A stretch of DNA of 64,000 nucleotides from positions 186,001 through 250,000 of the forward strand of contig NZ_JASZYU010000003.1 of NCBI RefSeq assembly GCF_030316825.1, in the 5' to 3' direction. The stretch is from Variovorax fucosicus (lineage in GTDB: Bacteria > Pseudomonadota > Gammaproteobacteria > Burkholderiales > Burkholderiaceae_C). A program made the translations under genes and the position numbers. Position 1 is the first letter of the stretch, and each line of letters begins with the position of its first letter. Shown piece by piece: positions 35,106-47,601 of the stretch. Under the pieces are notes generated by a model. That model made no database searches and was not told where the DNA came from. It was given only the letters and a program-made list of their open reading frames with translations.

Positions 35106-36305
35106 ATGACGACCCCTGAAGCTGCCCGGCGGCGCGGTGCCTGGCGCGCAGCGCTCGCCTGCATGGTCACCCTGGCCGTGGCGATGGGGCTCGGCCGCTT
35201 CGCCTTCACGCCGATGCTGCCGATCATGCTGCACGAGGGCAAGCTCGACCTGCAGGGCGGTGGCCTGCTGGCTTCGCTGAACTACCTCGGCTATTTCCTC
35301 GGCGCGGTCAGTTGCGCGGCGATCCGGGTCAAGGCGCCGACCATGGTGCGCGGTGGGCTGATCGCCACCGCGGCTCTGTTGCTCGGCATGGGCCTGCTGA
35401 GCGGCTTCACTGCCTGGGGCATGCTGCGCGCGGCGGCCGGCGTGATGAGCGCCTGGGTGTTCGTGTTCGCGTCGGGCTGGGGCCTGCGGCGGCTCGCCGA
35501 AACCCATTCACCGGCGCTGGGTGGCGTCATTTACACCGGGCCCGGCATCGGCATTGCGGTCACGGGCCTGCTGGGCGGCGCGGTCGGCCGCTGGGGATCG
35601 AGCGCGGGCTGGATCGGTTTCGGCATCGTCGCGCTGGTGCTGATTGCGGTGATCTGGCGGGTGTTCGACGACGGTGCGGCGCCCGCCGGCACCGTCGCAC
35701 CGGCGGCTGCGGCAGTACCGGGCGCGGCCGCATCAGGCTCGGCCCGCCACGATGCGATCTGGCTGGTGGTGCTCTATGGGCTGGCCGGCTTTGGTTACAT
35801 CATCACCGCGACCTTTTTGCCGGTGATCGCGCGGCAGGCGCTGCCGGGCTCGCCCTGGCCGGACTTTTTCTGGCCGCTGTTCGGCGCGGCGATCATTCCG
35901 GGCGCGCTGATCGGTGCGCGCGCCCCCGGCCATTGGGACAACCGACTGCTGCTGGCCGCCGCCTACGCACTGCAGGCGCTGGGCGTGGTGCTGTCGGTGG
36001 TCTGGCCCACGATCACCGGTTTTGCGATCGGCAGCCTGTTGCTCGGCATGCCGTTCACCGCCATCACCCTGTTCGCGGTGCGCGAAGCCCGCCGGCTGCG
36101 CGGCAATGCGGCGGCCGGGCTGATCGGCTACGCCACCGCGTCGTACGGCGTGGGCCAGATCCTCGGGCCGCTGTTTGCCGCACCGCTGGCCCAGCGCACC
36201 GGCTCGTTCGGGATCGCATTGCTGGTCGCTGCGGCCGCGCTGGCGCTCGGCTCGGCGCTGTTTGCCGTGGTCTGGGCCCGATCGCGGCGTCCCGCGGCGG
36301 CCTGA
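35106..36305 (+). CDS. MFS transporter, YbfB/YjiJ family
   Basis: Inner-membrane permease of 399 aa with about twelve hydrophobic helices. The first helix contains 'VAMGLGRFAFTPMLPIM', typical of the YbfB/YjiJ (DUF1228) group of major-facilitator proteins, whose substrates are not known. ATG 35106 is preferred; a TTG overlapping the yejF stop at 35097 is an alternative. It follows yejF by 5 bp on the same strand and may share its transcript, but no functional link is evident. A gap with a promoter and terminator separates it from rimP. Confidence 0.85.
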   Translation: MTTPEAARRRGAWRAALACMVTLAVAMGLGRFAFTPMLPIMLHEGKLDLQGGGLLASLNYLGYFLGAVSCAAIRVKAPTMVRGGLIATAALLLGMGLLSGFTAWGMLRAAAGVMSAWVFVFASGWGLRRLAETHSPALGGVIYTGPGIGIAVTGLLGGAVGRWGSSAGWIGFGIVALVLIAVIWRVFDDGAAPAGTVAPAAAAVPGAAASGSARHDAIWLVVLYGLAGFGYIITATFLPVIARQALPGSPWPDFFWPLFGAAIIPGALIGARAPGHWDNRLLLAAAYALQALGVVLSVVWPTITGFAIGSLLLGMPFTAITLFAVREARRLRGNAAAGLIGYATASYGVGQILGPLFAAPLAQRTGSFGIALLVAAAALALGSALFAVVWARSRRPAAA

Positions 36306-36341
36306 GAGCAGGTAAACCCTTTATTTGTCACAGGAAAAGCA

Positions 36342-36394
36342 TATAATCCGAGGCTCACGACCAAACGGGCGGGTACCAACCGCCCGTTTTTTTT
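36342..36394 (+). promoter_or_regulatory. rimP leader: promoter -10 box and early terminator/attenuator
   Basis: A perfect TATAAT box (36342-36347) is followed within 16 bp by a 10-bp hairpin (36363-36372 with 36380-36389) and eight T residues to 36394, all upstream of rimP (start 36430). A promoter whose transcript meets a terminator before the first gene fits the rimP-leader type of attenuator known ahead of nusA operons. Alternatively the hairpin ends the upstream transporter transcript. The -35 region is weak. Confidence 0.6.
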
Positions 36395-36429
36395 GGTCTA
36401 TGCATTTCTGATGGGGCTTTTTCAAACAC

Positions 36430-37029
36430 GTGGCATTGCAGCAGACAGTGGAACAAACCGTGGCCGGTCTCGGCTACGACCTGGTCGAGATCGAAAGATC
36501 GGCCGGGGGATTGCTGCGCGTCACGATTGATTTGCCTTGGAACGGCCCCAATTCGGGAGCTGTGGCCGGCGCGCCCGAACCGTTCGTGACGGTCGAGGAC
36601 TGCGAAAAGGTCACGCGGCAGCTGCAATTTGCGCTGGAGGTCGACGGCGCCGAATACAAGCGGCTGGAAGTTTCGTCGCCGGGCATCGACCGCCCGCTGC
36701 GGCACGAGAAGGATTTCGAGCGTTTCGTCGGCGAGGTGATCGACCTGACGCTCAAGGCGCCGATGGGTGCCGCTGCGGGGACGCTGGTGTCGGCCACCCG
36801 CAAGAAGTTTCGCGGCACGCTGGAGCGTGCCGAGTCGGGTGGATGGCAGATCGTCTGGAGCGATGCCCCCGCACCCAAGCCAGGACAAAAAGTGAGCAAG
36901 AAGCGAGAGCCCGCCCCGTTGCAGGCGCTCGGCTTCGCATTGGACGAGCTGCGCGATGCGCGGCTCGCGCCGATTGTGGATTTCAAGGGCCGCAAGGCCA
37001 GGACCGCTGATACCGGTTTGCCGGATTGA
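36430..37029 (+). CDS. rimP: ribosome maturation factor RimP
   Basis: Assists 30S subunit maturation by binding ribosomal protein S12. The 199-aa product starts at GTG 36430 ([21 protein letters not shown] region) and keeps the family sequences '[19 protein letters not shown]' and '[13 protein letters not shown]' in the N-terminal alpha/beta domain, followed by the SH3-like C-terminal domain. A Ser/Gly/Ala insertion and a Lys/Pro-rich segment near residues 115-165 make it a little longer than the E. coli protein. First gene of the rimP-nusA-infB-rbfA-truB-typA run; nusA follows after 17 bp. Confidence 0.92.
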   Translation: MALQQTVEQTVAGLGYDLVEIERSAGGLLRVTIDLPWNGPNSGAVAGAPEPFVTVEDCEKVTRQLQFALEVDGAEYKRLEVSSPGIDRPLRHEKDFERFVGEVIDLTLKAPMGAAAGTLVSATRKKFRGTLERAESGGWQIVWSDAPAPKPGQKVSKKREPAPLQALGFALDELRDARLAPIVDFKGRKARTADTGLPD

Positions 37030-37046
37030 TTGAGGAGCTAGGTGGC

Positions 37047-38531
37047 ATGAATCGCGAAATGTTGATGTTGGTGGATGCGATCTCGCGCGAGAAGAACGTC
37101 GAACGCGACGTGGTGTTCGGCGCGGTCGAATCCGCTTTGGCGCAAGCCACCAAAAAACTTCACGCAGGTGACGTGGACATCCGTGTCTCGGTCGACCGCG
37201 ACAGCGGCGTCTACGAAACCTTCCGCCGCTGGCACGTCGTCCCGGACGAGGCCGGCCTGCAGCTGCCCGACCAGGAAATCCTCCTGTTCGAAGCCAAGGA
37301 AGAAATGCCCGACATCGAGGTCGACGAGTACATCGAAGAAGCGGTGGAATCTGTGCCGATCGGCCGCATCGGCGCGATGGCCGCCAAGCAGGTGATCCTG
37401 CAGAAGATCCGCGACGCGGAGCGCGAGATGCTGCTCAACGACTTCATGTCGCGCGGCGACAAGATCTTCGTGGGCACCGTCAAGCGCCTGGACAAGGGCG
37501 ACATCATCGTGGAAGCCGGCCGCGTCGAAGGGCGCCTGCGCCGCAGCGAGATGATCGCCAAGGAAAACCTGCGCAACGGCGACCGCGTGCGGGCCATGAT
37601 CATGGAGGTCGACCTGACGCTGCGCGGCGCGCCGATCATCCTGTCGCGCTCGGCACCCGAATTCATGATCGAGCTGTTCCGCCAGGAAGTGCCCGAAATC
37701 GAGCAGGGCCTGCTCGAAATCAAGAGCTGCGCCCGTGACCCGGGTTCGCGCGCCAAGATCGCCGTGCTCTCGCACGACAAGCGTGTCGACCCGATCGGCA
37801 CCTGCGTCGGCGTGCGCGGCACCCGCGTCAATGCCGTCACCAACGAGCTGGCCGGCGAGCGCGTCGACATCGTGCTGTGGAGCGAGGACCCGGCCCAATT
37901 CGTGATCGGTGCCCTGGCACCGGCGAACGTGTCGTCGATCGTGGTGGACGAAGAAAAGCACGCCATGGACGTGGTGGTCGACGAGGAAAACCTCGCCATC
38001 GCCATCGGCCGCGGCGGCCAGAACGTGCGCCTGGCTTCCGACCTCACGGGCTGGAAGATCAACATCATGGACGCGAACGAGTCGGCCCAGAAGCAGGCCG
38101 TCGAAACCGATGCGAGCCGCAAGCTGTTCATGGAAAAGCTCGACGTCGACGAGGAAATCGCCGACATCCTGATTTCCGAAGGCTTCACCAGCCTCGAAGA
38201 AGTGGCCTATGTGCCGATCTCCGAGCTGCTCGAGATCGAAAGCTTCGACGAAGACACGATCAACGAGCTGCGCACCCGTGCAAAGGATGCGTTGCTCACG
38301 ATGGAAATTGCCAGGGAAGAGGGCGTCGAAACCGTTTCGCAGAATCTGCGCGACCTCGAAGGCCTCGACGCCGAACTCATTCCCAAGTTGGCCGAGGCGG
38401 GTGTCCACACCCGTGACGACCTGGCCGACCTCGCGGTCGACGAACTCACCGAGATCACCGGCCAGAGCGCCGATGACGCCAAAACCCTCATCCTGAAAGC
38501 CCGCGAACATTGGTTCGCCGGCCAGGCTTGA
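37047..38531 (+). CDS. nusA: transcription elongation/termination factor NusA
   Basis: RNA polymerase-binding factor of 494 aa that modulates pausing, termination and antitermination. Domains in order: N-terminal polymerase-binding domain (1-125, starts [18 protein letters not shown]), S1 domain (about 135-200), two KH domains (to about 345, with '[14 protein letters not shown]' and '[15 protein letters not shown]'), and two acidic repeat domains at the C terminus ('[15 protein letters not shown]', '[15 protein letters not shown]'). ATG 37047 is preceded by AGGAG; an upstream ATG at 37026 is less likely. infB follows after 24 bp. Confidence 0.96.
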   Translation: MNREMLMLVDAISREKNVERDVVFGAVESALAQATKKLHAGDVDIRVSVDRDSGVYETFRRWHVVPDEAGLQLPDQEILLFEAKEEMPDIEVDEYIEEAVESVPIGRIGAMAAKQVILQKIRDAEREMLLNDFMSRGDKIFVGTVKRLDKGDIIVEAGRVEGRLRRSEMIAKENLRNGDRVRAMIMEVDLTLRGAPIILSRSAPEFMIELFRQEVPEIEQGLLEIKSCARDPGSRAKIAVLSHDKRVDPIGTCVGVRGTRVNAVTNELAGERVDIVLWSEDPAQFVIGALAPANVSSIVVDEEKHAMDVVVDEENLAIAIGRGGQNVRLASDLTGWKINIMDANESAQKQAVETDASRKLFMEKLDVDEEIADILISEGFTSLEEVAYVPISELLEIESFDEDTINELRTRAKDALLTMEIAREEGVETVSQNLRDLEGLDAELIPKLAEAGVHTRDDLADLAVDELTEITGQSADDAKTLILKAREHWFAGQA

Positions 38532-38555
38532 CGGTCATGGAGGCTCAAAGCACAT

Positions 38556-41468
<2,913 letters not shown>

Positions 41469-41489
41469 GCGTTCGATGCGAGAGAGTCC

Positions 41490-41861
41490 ATGCCCAAGAG
41501 AAAAGCCGCAGCCCCCAACCGTGCGTTCAAGGTCGCCGATCAGATCCAGCGTGATCTGACGGAGTTGATAGCGCGCGAGTTGAAGGACCCGCGCGTGGGC
41601 ATGGTCACCATCCAGGCGGTCGAGGTCACGCCCGACTATGCGCACGCGAAGATCTTCTTCAGCGTGCTCACGGGCGACCCGGCCGCGACGACCGAAGCGC
41701 TGAACCAGGCTGCAGGTTTTCTGCGCAACGGCCTGTTCAAGCGTCTGCACATCCACACCGTGCCCACGCTGCACTTCCTGTTCGACCGCACCACTGAGCG
41801 TGCGGCCGACATGAATGCGCTCATCGCGCAAGCCGTCGCTTCCCGTTCGAAAGACGAATAG
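41490..41861 (+). CDS. rbfA: ribosome-binding factor A
   Basis: Small KH-fold protein (123 aa) that binds the 30S subunit and is needed for 16S rRNA 5' end processing and cold adaptation. Sequence begins [20 protein letters not shown]; family motifs are '[26 protein letters not shown]' region and '[19 protein letters not shown]' at the C terminus. It follows infB by 21 bp and precedes truB by 2 bp, so all three are co-expressed. Confidence 0.96.
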   Translation: MPKRKAAAPNRAFKVADQIQRDLTELIARELKDPRVGMVTIQAVEVTPDYAHAKIFFSVLTGDPAATTEALNQAAGFLRNGLFKRLHIHTVPTLHFLFDRTTERAADMNALIAQAVASRSKDE

Positions 41862-41863
41862 CG

Positions 41864-42823
41864 ATGAACGCGCCACGCACACGGGTGCAGCGGCGCCCTG
41901 TGCATGGGGTGTTGTTGCTCGACAAGCCGCTGGGTCTCTCCAGCAACCAGGCCTTGCAGAAGGCCAAGTGGTTGCTGCGCGCCGAAAAAGCCGGCCACAC
42001 CGGCACGCTCGATCCGCTCGCGACCGGGGTGCTGCCGCTGTGTTTCGGCGCGGCGACCAAGTTCAGCCAGCTGCACCTCGATGCCGACAAGACCTACGAG
42101 GCCACTGCGCGCCTGGGCGTCAAGACCTCGACCGGCGACGCCGAGGGCGAAGTGATCGCCGGGCGCCCGGTGAATGTGAATGCCGATGACCTTGCCCGTG
42201 TCGAGGCGCAGTTCACCGGCCCGATCCGCCAGACGCCGCCGATGCACAGCGCCCTCAAGAAAGACGGCAAGGCGTTGTACGAGTACGCGCGCGAAGGCAT
42301 CGAGATCGAGCGCGCCGCGCGCGACGTCGTGATCTATAAGCTCGAAGTGGCTGCAGCGCCCGCGCTGCCCGGGCAGTCGGCCATCCGATTGACCGCAACC
42401 GTGAGCAAAGGCACCTACATCCGCACGCTCGGCGAAGACATCGGCGAGGCGCTCGGCTGCGGCGCGCACCTGACGGCGCTGCGCCGTACCGCGACCGGCG
42501 ATTTCGACGTGTCGCAGTGCGTGACGCTCGAGGCGCTCGAAGCCATGAGCGAAGAAGAACGCCTGGCGCAGCTGCTGCCGGTCGAATCGCTCGTCGCCGG
42601 CCACAGCCACGTCATGCTCGGCACGGAAGATGCGGCACGTTTCCTGTCCGGCCTGCGCCGGCGCGGCGAATGGGCCGACGCGGCCGAAGTGGCCGTGTTC
42701 GGCGCCGAGCCGCATGCATTTCTGGGCACGGCGCACGTCGTGTCCGGCGAACTGATCCCGGGGCGCTTGCTGAACCCCATCGAAATCCAGCAAACATTAC
42801 TTTCGACTGAAGCGACACCATGA
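41864..42823 (+). CDS. truB: tRNA pseudouridine(55) synthase
   Basis: Converts U55 of the T loop in all elongator tRNAs to pseudouridine, and also acts as a tRNA chaperone. The 319-aa product has '[14 protein letters not shown]' and the catalytic aspartate, Asp50, in '[15 protein letters not shown]'; a C-terminal PUA-like region follows. Its ATGA overlaps the start of typA. Position after rbfA is the conserved order. Confidence 0.96.
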   Translation: MNAPRTRVQRRPVHGVLLLDKPLGLSSNQALQKAKWLLRAEKAGHTGTLDPLATGVLPLCFGAATKFSQLHLDADKTYEATARLGVKTSTGDAEGEVIAGRPVNVNADDLARVEAQFTGPIRQTPPMHSALKKDGKALYEYAREGIEIERAARDVVIYKLEVAAAPALPGQSAIRLTATVSKGTYIRTLGEDIGEALGCGAHLTALRRTATGDFDVSQCVTLEALEAMSEEERLAQLLPVESLVAGHSHVMLGTEDAARFLSGLRRRGEWADAAEVAVFGAEPHAFLGTAHVVSGELIPGRLLNPIEIQQTLLSTEATP

Positions 42824-44661
42824 GCACTCCCAAGCAAATCCGCAACATCGCCATCATTGCCCACGTGGACCATGGCAAGACCACCATGGTCGACCAGCTG
42901 CTGCGCCAGTCCGGCACCTTTGCCGAGCACGAGAAGGTGGTCGACACCGTGATGGACAACAACGCCATCGAAAAAGAGCGGGGCATCACGATCCTGGCCA
43001 AGAACTGCGCCGTAACCTGGGAAGGCACGCACATCAACATCGTCGACACACCCGGCCACGCCGACTTCGGTGGCGAAGTGGAACGTGCACTGAGCATGGT
43101 GGATGGCGTGGTGCTGCTGATCGACGCGCAGGAAGGCCCCATGCCCCAGACGCGTTTCGTGACCAAGAAGGCGCTGGCCCTGGGCCTGAAGCCGATCCTG
43201 GTGGTGAACAAGGTCGACAAGCCCGGTGCGCGCCCCGATTACGTGGTCAACGCCGCCTTCGACCTGTTCGACAAGCTCGGCGCGACCGATGAGCAGCTCG
43301 ATTTCCCCGTGGTCTATGCCTCGGGCATCAACGGCTGGTCGTCGCTGGAAGAGGGCGAACAGGGCGAGCAATGGGGCCCCGACATGTCGGCCCTGTTCAA
43401 CACGGTGCTCAAGCACGTGCCGGCGCAGGAGGGCGACCCTGAAGCGCCGCTGCAACTGCAGATTTCGGCACTCGACTTCTCGACCTTCGTGGGCCGCATC
43501 GGCGTGGGCCGCATCAGCGCCGGCACCATCAGGCCCATGATGGACGTGGTGGTGATGGAAGGCCCGGACGGCAAGGTCGTGAAGGGCCGCGTCAACCAGG
43601 TGCTGACCTTCCAGGGTCTGGAGCGCGTGCAGGCGACGGAAGCTGGCCCGGGCGAAATCGTGCTGATCAACGGCCTGTCCGACATCGGCATCGGCGTGAC
43701 GGTCACTGACCCGACCAATCCGGCACCGCTGCCGATGCTCAAGGTCGACGAGCCGACGCTGACGATGAACTTCTGCGTCAACACCAGCCCGCTGGCCGGC
43801 CGCGAAGGCAAGTACATCACCAGCCGCCAGATCTGGGATCGCCTGCAGAAAGAGCTGCAGCACAACGTGGCCCTGCGCGTCAAGGAAACCGACGAGGAAG
43901 GCATCTTCGAAGTCATGGGCCGGGGTGAACTGCACCTGACCATCCTCTTGGAAAACATGCGCCGCGAAGGCTACGAGCTGGCCGTGTCGAAGCCACGTGT
44001 GGTGTTCCGCACCATCGACGGCGAGAAGCACGAGCCGATCGAACTGGTCACCGCCGACATCGAAGACCAGCACCAGGGCGGCGTCATGCAGGCCTTGGGC
44101 GAGCGCAAGGGCGAGCTGGTCAACATGGAACCGGACGGCCGCGGTCGCGTGCGCCTCGAGTACCGCATTCCGGCGCGTGGCCTGATCGGCTTCACCAATG
44201 AATTTCTGAATCTGACCCGCGGCTCCGGCCTGATCAGCAACATCTTCGACAGCTACGAGCCGCACAAGGGCGACATCGGCGGCCGCAAGAACGGCGTGCT
44301 GATCTCGATGGACGACGGCGAAATCTTCACCTACGCGCTGGGCAAGCTGGACGACCGCGGCCGCATGTTCGTGCGCGCCAACGACCCGGTGTACGAAGGC
44401 ATGATCGTCGGCATCCACAGCCGCGACAACGACCTGGTGGTCAACGCCACGCGTACCAAGCAGCTGACCAACTTCCGGGTCTCGGGCAAGGAAGACGCGA
44501 TCAAGGTCACCCCACCGATCGACCTCACGCTCGAATACGGCGTGGAATTCATCGAGGACGACGAACTGGTCGAAATCACGCCCAAGAGCGTGCGCCTGCG
44601 CAAGCGCTTCCTGAAGGAACACGAGCGCAAGCGGGCAGGCCGCGACACCGTCGCCGCCTGA
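42820..44661 (+). CDS. typA: ribosome-associated GTPase BipA/TypA
   Basis: Translational GTPase of 613 aa related to EF-G and LepA, active in 50S assembly and stress adaptation. G1 'AHVDHGKTT' near residues 16-24, G2 'ERGIT', G3 '[14 protein letters not shown]', G4 'NKVD'; domains II, III, V and the TypA-specific C-terminal domain ('[20 protein letters not shown]' region, ending [10 protein letters not shown]) follow. It overlaps truB by 4 bp, extending the rimP-truB run by one more translation gene. Confidence 0.96.
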   Translation: MSTPKQIRNIAIIAHVDHGKTTMVDQLLRQSGTFAEHEKVVDTVMDNNAIEKERGITILAKNCAVTWEGTHINIVDTPGHADFGGEVERALSMVDGVVLLIDAQEGPMPQTRFVTKKALALGLKPILVVNKVDKPGARPDYVVNAAFDLFDKLGATDEQLDFPVVYASGINGWSSLEEGEQGEQWGPDMSALFNTVLKHVPAQEGDPEAPLQLQISALDFSTFVGRIGVGRISAGTIRPMMDVVVMEGPDGKVVKGRVNQVLTFQGLERVQATEAGPGEIVLINGLSDIGIGVTVTDPTNPAPLPMLKVDEPTLTMNFCVNTSPLAGREGKYITSRQIWDRLQKELQHNVALRVKETDEEGIFEVMGRGELHLTILLENMRREGYELAVSKPRVVFRTIDGEKHEPIELVTADIEDQHQGGVMQALGERKGELVNMEPDGRGRVRLEYRIPARGLIGFTNEFLNLTRGSGLISNIFDSYEPHKGDIGGRKNGVLISMDDGEIFTYALGKLDDRGRMFVRANDPVYEGMIVGIHSRDNDLVVNATRTKQLTNFRVSGKEDAIKVTPPIDLTLEYGVEFIEDDELVEITPKSVRLRKRFLKEHERKRAGRDTVAA

Positions 44662-44691
44662 GTCGCAGCACGACTCGCAGGGCGTGAAGCC

Positions 44692-45483
44692 GTGAGCATG
44701 GGGCTGCGGTGGCGGTCGGGGCTGGCCATCGGTGCGATGGTTCTCGCGGCCCTGGCACCGTCTTTCGCCGGCGCGGCTTCCGCACCGGCATTGGCCGCGC
44801 ACGCCGAAGCGGGCCGCGCGTTCGATGCGTTGCGCGCGGCGCAGCCGGGGCGCATGCCGCGTCTGGCCGAGGCAGAAGCCGGCACCCTGCTGCGGGTGCT
44901 GGGCGACGCGCCGCGCTTCCTGGACGACATGAATTACACGCCGGCCGAGCTCGGCGTGCTTTCGGATCTGTGCGACCGCAACAAGGCGGCGATCACGGCC
45001 TACATCAGCTTCGGCGCCGTTCAGCCGAGCGGCATCGACGCCTCGGTGGTAGTGCGCAATGTGCTGGAGTTTCAGGATGAGCTGGCGGTGCTGCAACCCT
45101 TCCTGGCGCGCTGCATCGCGCGTCAGGTGCCGATTGCCGAGGCCATGCTGCGGCAGATGGGCGAGCGCCAGGCCTCTCAGCTGCGGCTCGGGGGCCTGAA
45201 GCGCAGCCAGACCTCGCTGCTTCAGCTCTACGCCGGCATTGCCACCTGCTTTTCGGACCCGCGCTTCGGCCCGGCCTACTGCGGCCTGCTCGACCTGATG
45301 GCCGAACTGGCGCCGGTGCACGCGCGTGCGCTGCCACTGGCGTCGCGAACCATGGCAATCCGTCTGCTGCCGCCGCTGCAGCAGCTTCCCGCGGGCCCGC
45401 AGCGCGAGGCCGTGCAGCGCATCGTCGACGCGATGAGCGACGACCGGTGCACCGCACTGTGCCTCCTGGGCACCGCTCCATGA
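44692..45483 (+). CDS. unknown exported protein between typA and an EamA exporter
   Basis: A 263-aa protein I do not recognise. GTG 44692 or ATG 44698 starts a likely Sec signal peptide (hydrophobic 'LAIGAMVLAALAPSFAGAAS', cleavage after Ala). The mature part is mostly helical, with 'MNYTPAELGVLSDLCDRNKA', 'NVLEFQDELAVLQPFLARC' and several cysteines (Cys residues in 'LCDR', 'ARCIA', 'ATCFSD', 'AYCGLL', 'DRCTALC') that could form periplasmic disulfides. It starts 30 bp after typA and overlaps the exporter start by ATGA. Base composition matches its neighbours. Confidence 0.75.
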   Translation: MSMGLRWRSGLAIGAMVLAALAPSFAGAASAPALAAHAEAGRAFDALRAAQPGRMPRLAEAEAGTLLRVLGDAPRFLDDMNYTPAELGVLSDLCDRNKAAITAYISFGAVQPSGIDASVVVRNVLEFQDELAVLQPFLARCIARQVPIAEAMLRQMGERQASQLRLGGLKRSQTSLLQLYAGIATCFSDPRFGPAYCGLLDLMAELAPVHARALPLASRTMAIRLLPPLQQLPAGPQREAVQRIVDAMSDDRCTALCLLGTAP

Positions 45484-46355
45484 AGTTGTCGCATCACCGG
45501 GCCGTCTGGCTGATGGTCGGCATCACCTTGTTGTGGGCCACGGCCGGCGTGGTGACGCGCCATCTGGAGGCGGCGCGCAGCTTCGAGGTCACGTTCTGGC
45601 GCAGTCTGTTCACGGTGCTGGCGCTGCTCGTGATCCTGCCGGCCTGGCAGGGGCGGGCCGTGTTCGGCAAGATCCGCCATGGCGGCACGGCACTCTGGGT
45701 GTCGGGTGTCTGCTGGTGCGTGATGTTCACCGCCTTCATGGTCGCGCTCACGATGACCTCGACCGCCAACGTGCTGGTGACGATGGCCGTCGGGCCGCTG
45801 TTCACGGCGCTGGCGGCGCGCATCTTCATCGGCCATCGGCTGGCCGCGCGCACCTGGGGCGCGATCGCAGTGGCCGGCGCAGGCATCGCGTGGATGTACG
45901 GCCAGCAGTTCGGGCAGGGCCCGATGACGGGCACCTTCGTCGCGCTCTGCGTGCCGTTGGCGCTGGCTTGCAACTGGACGGTGGTGCAACACGCCCACGC
46001 GCAGGGCCACGACATCGACCTGGTGCCGGCGGTGCTGATCGGGGCTGCGCTGTCGGCGCTGCTCACCCTGCCGCTGGCCTGGCCGTTCCACGCCAATGCG
46101 CACGACCTCGGCCTGCTGGCGTTTCTGGGGTTGTTCCAGCTCGCCATTCCCTGCGTGCTCTCGATGGTCTGCGCCAAGGTGCTCAAGGCGCCGGAGGTGG
46201 CATTGCTGGCGCTGCTCGAAGTGATCTTCGGCATCGCCTTCGCATGGATCGGCGCCGACGAGAAGCCGGCTCCGAGCGTGCTGGCCGGCGGGGCGCTGGT
46301 GGTCGGCGCACTGGTGGTCAACGAATGGTTGGGCTGGCGGCGCCGCGACGCTTGA
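45480..46355 (+). CDS. EamA/DMT-family exporter
   Basis: Inner-membrane drug/metabolite transporter family protein, 291 aa, with about ten hydrophobic helices arranged as two EamA repeats. The first repeat has 'LLWATAGVVTRHLEAARSFE' and 'MTSTANVLVTMAVGPLFTALAARI' regions; the second ends with 'KAPEVALLALLEVIFGIAFAW' region, both typical. ATG 45480 overlaps the stop of the upstream gene as ATGA; an in-frame ATG at 45447 lies within that gene. Substrate unknown. A bidirectional terminator follows. Confidence 0.88.
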   Translation: MKLSHHRAVWLMVGITLLWATAGVVTRHLEAARSFEVTFWRSLFTVLALLVILPAWQGRAVFGKIRHGGTALWVSGVCWCVMFTAFMVALTMTSTANVLVTMAVGPLFTALAARIFIGHRLAARTWGAIAVAGAGIAWMYGQQFGQGPMTGTFVALCVPLALACNWTVVQHAHAQGHDIDLVPAVLIGAALSALLTLPLAWPFHANAHDLGLLAFLGLFQLAIPCVLSMVCAKVLKAPEVALLALLEVIFGIAFAWIGADEKPAPSVLAGGALVVGALVVNEWLGWRRRDA

Positions 46356-46363
46356 GCATCCGA

Positions 46364-46393
46364 AAAAAAGCCGGCGCTGGAGCCGGCTTTTTT
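46364..46393. terminator. bidirectional terminator between EamA exporter and COG4315 gene
   Basis: An 11-bp perfect stem (46364-46374 with 46383-46393) with A-run on the left and T-run on the right, so it can end transcripts from both converging genes. Confidence 0.9.
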
Positions 46394-46407
46394 CAGGGCG
46401 AGGCCTT

Positions 46408-46794
46408 TCAGGGCTTTGCGAGTTTCCAAGCGCCGCCGACGCCGTCACCGGTCTTGTCGCCGGCCTTGGTGTCCTTGATCCAGTAGTAGAGCGGCCAGCC
46501 CTTGTAGGCCCACTGCTTCTTGCCGTCGTCGCGGGTCACGATGTTGTAGCCGCCCATCGGCTTGGCGCCTTCGGGCGCCATCAGCGGCGGCCAGTTGGTG
46601 GCGCACTGGCCGTTGCAGACCGATTTGCCGCTGTTTGCAGCGTCCTTGTCGAAGGTGTAGAGCGTCATGCCGGTCGGGCCGATCAACACGCCATCGACCG
46701 TGCGGGTCGGGGTGTCCGGTGCCGTGGCGGTCTTCATGCCGCCACAGCCTGCGAGAAGGGCGACGGCGAGGATGGAAGCGCTGAGCAATTTCAT
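46408..46794 (-). CDS. COG4315-type secreted lipoprotein
   Basis: A 128-aa lipoprotein with signal peptide MKLLSASILAVALLAGC, cysteine 17 following the LLAG lipobox. The mature part holds the repeat pattern of the COG4315 family: 'GMTLYTFDKDAANSGKSVCNGQCATNWPP' region and 'GYNIVTRDDGKKQWAYKGWPLYYW' region, where a CNGxC pair and W/Y-rich strands recur. GGAG precedes ATG 46794; an upstream in-frame ATG at 46830 is less likely. It is the last gene behind an ECF sigma and anti-sigma pair and may be part of that regulon. Function of the family is unknown. Confidence 0.87.
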   Translation of the reverse strand: MKLLSASILAVALLAGCGGMKTATAPDTPTRTVDGVLIGPTGMTLYTFDKDAANSGKSVCNGQCATNWPPLMAPEGAKPMGGYNIVTRDDGKKQWAYKGWPLYYWIKDTKAGDKTGDGVGGAWKLAKP

Positions 46795-46856
46795 GAAGAT
46801 TTCTCCTTCAGTTAAAAAAACGATAAACAAATGCGCGACGGACAGTCTAGCCCCGA

Positions 46857-47591
46857 CTAACCGGCGCGCCCCTCGAGCTGCCGGTACACCACCGTGGCAA
46901 GACCCAGCAAGGTTTCGCGCGGCAGTTTGCCGGCCAGCGCATATCCGAAGCCTTGATCGACCCAGTAGAAGCTCGGCACCGGGCCGTCCGACGAAAAGCG
47001 GAATGCCGACTCGCCGGCCCGGGCCGGATCAGACGGCCGAACCAGCGTGCCGATGTAGAGCGTCACGCGTTCGCCTGCCGCATCCTCGAACATGAACTGT
47101 GCGCGCGCGCCGGCCTCGCCCGGCAGCAGACGCCCACCCACCAGCGTGTAGCCGAGGGCGCCGAGGTCGGGCACCTTGAGCGGCTTGTCGAGCCGTTTCG
47201 ACAGCCACTGAACCAGATGCTGCTGTTCGGCGGCGGCAACCTCGACCGGATGCCGTTTTTCGGGCGCATAGACGGCGTGGGCGACCGCGGCCGCATGCAC
47301 GAACTCGCGGGTGGCACCGGTTCGCGCGAGCTGCATGCCTGCGGGCATGGCCGACCACTGGGCATTGGCGAGCCAGCCGGCGCCGAAGGCCATCAGCACG
47401 CCCGCAGCCATGCCGCCCCAACGCACCCATCGCGCCCGGTCGGCTTGCCGACGTGCCGCCATGCGGGCCGCGGCCAGCAGCGCGGGAGGCACGGGTTCGT
47501 CAAGCACCTCGGCATGCAACCGGCGCAGCGCGTCGCGTTGGGCGTGCCAGGTTTGCGCGTCGTCGTCGGGGGGCAGCGGAGGGCGGTTCAT
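46857..47591 (-). CDS. membrane anti-sigma factor
   Basis: A 244-aa single-pass protein. The N-terminal cytoplasmic part (residues 1-57, with 'DAQTWHAQRDALRRLHAEVLDEPVPPALL' region) is followed by one membrane helix at 58-76 ('WGGMAAGVLMAFGAGWLA') and a periplasmic domain with 'KVPDLGALGYTLVGGRLLPG' and 'VDQGFGYALAGKLPRETL', a pattern typical of anti-sigma factors paired with ECF sigma factors of this kind. No CxxC zinc site is seen. It is 10 bp downstream of the sigma gene, on the same transcript. Confidence 0.85.
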   Translation of the reverse strand: MNRPPLPPDDDAQTWHAQRDALRRLHAEVLDEPVPPALLAAARMAARRQADRARWVRWGGMAAGVLMAFGAGWLANAQWSAMPAGMQLARTGATREFVHAAAVAHAVYAPEKRHPVEVAAAEQQHLVQWLSKRLDKPLKVPDLGALGYTLVGGRLLPGEAGARAQFMFEDAAGERVTLYIGTLVRPSDPARAGESAFRFSSDGPVPSFYWVDQGFGYALAGKLPRETLLGLATVVYRQLEGRAG

Positions 47592-47601
47592 GGTGCGGGT
47601 G

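Noticed and set aside
42415..45321. 968-codon minus-strand open frame opposite truB, typA and the next gene
   Set aside because: Antisense artefact; typA on the plus strand is unambiguous.
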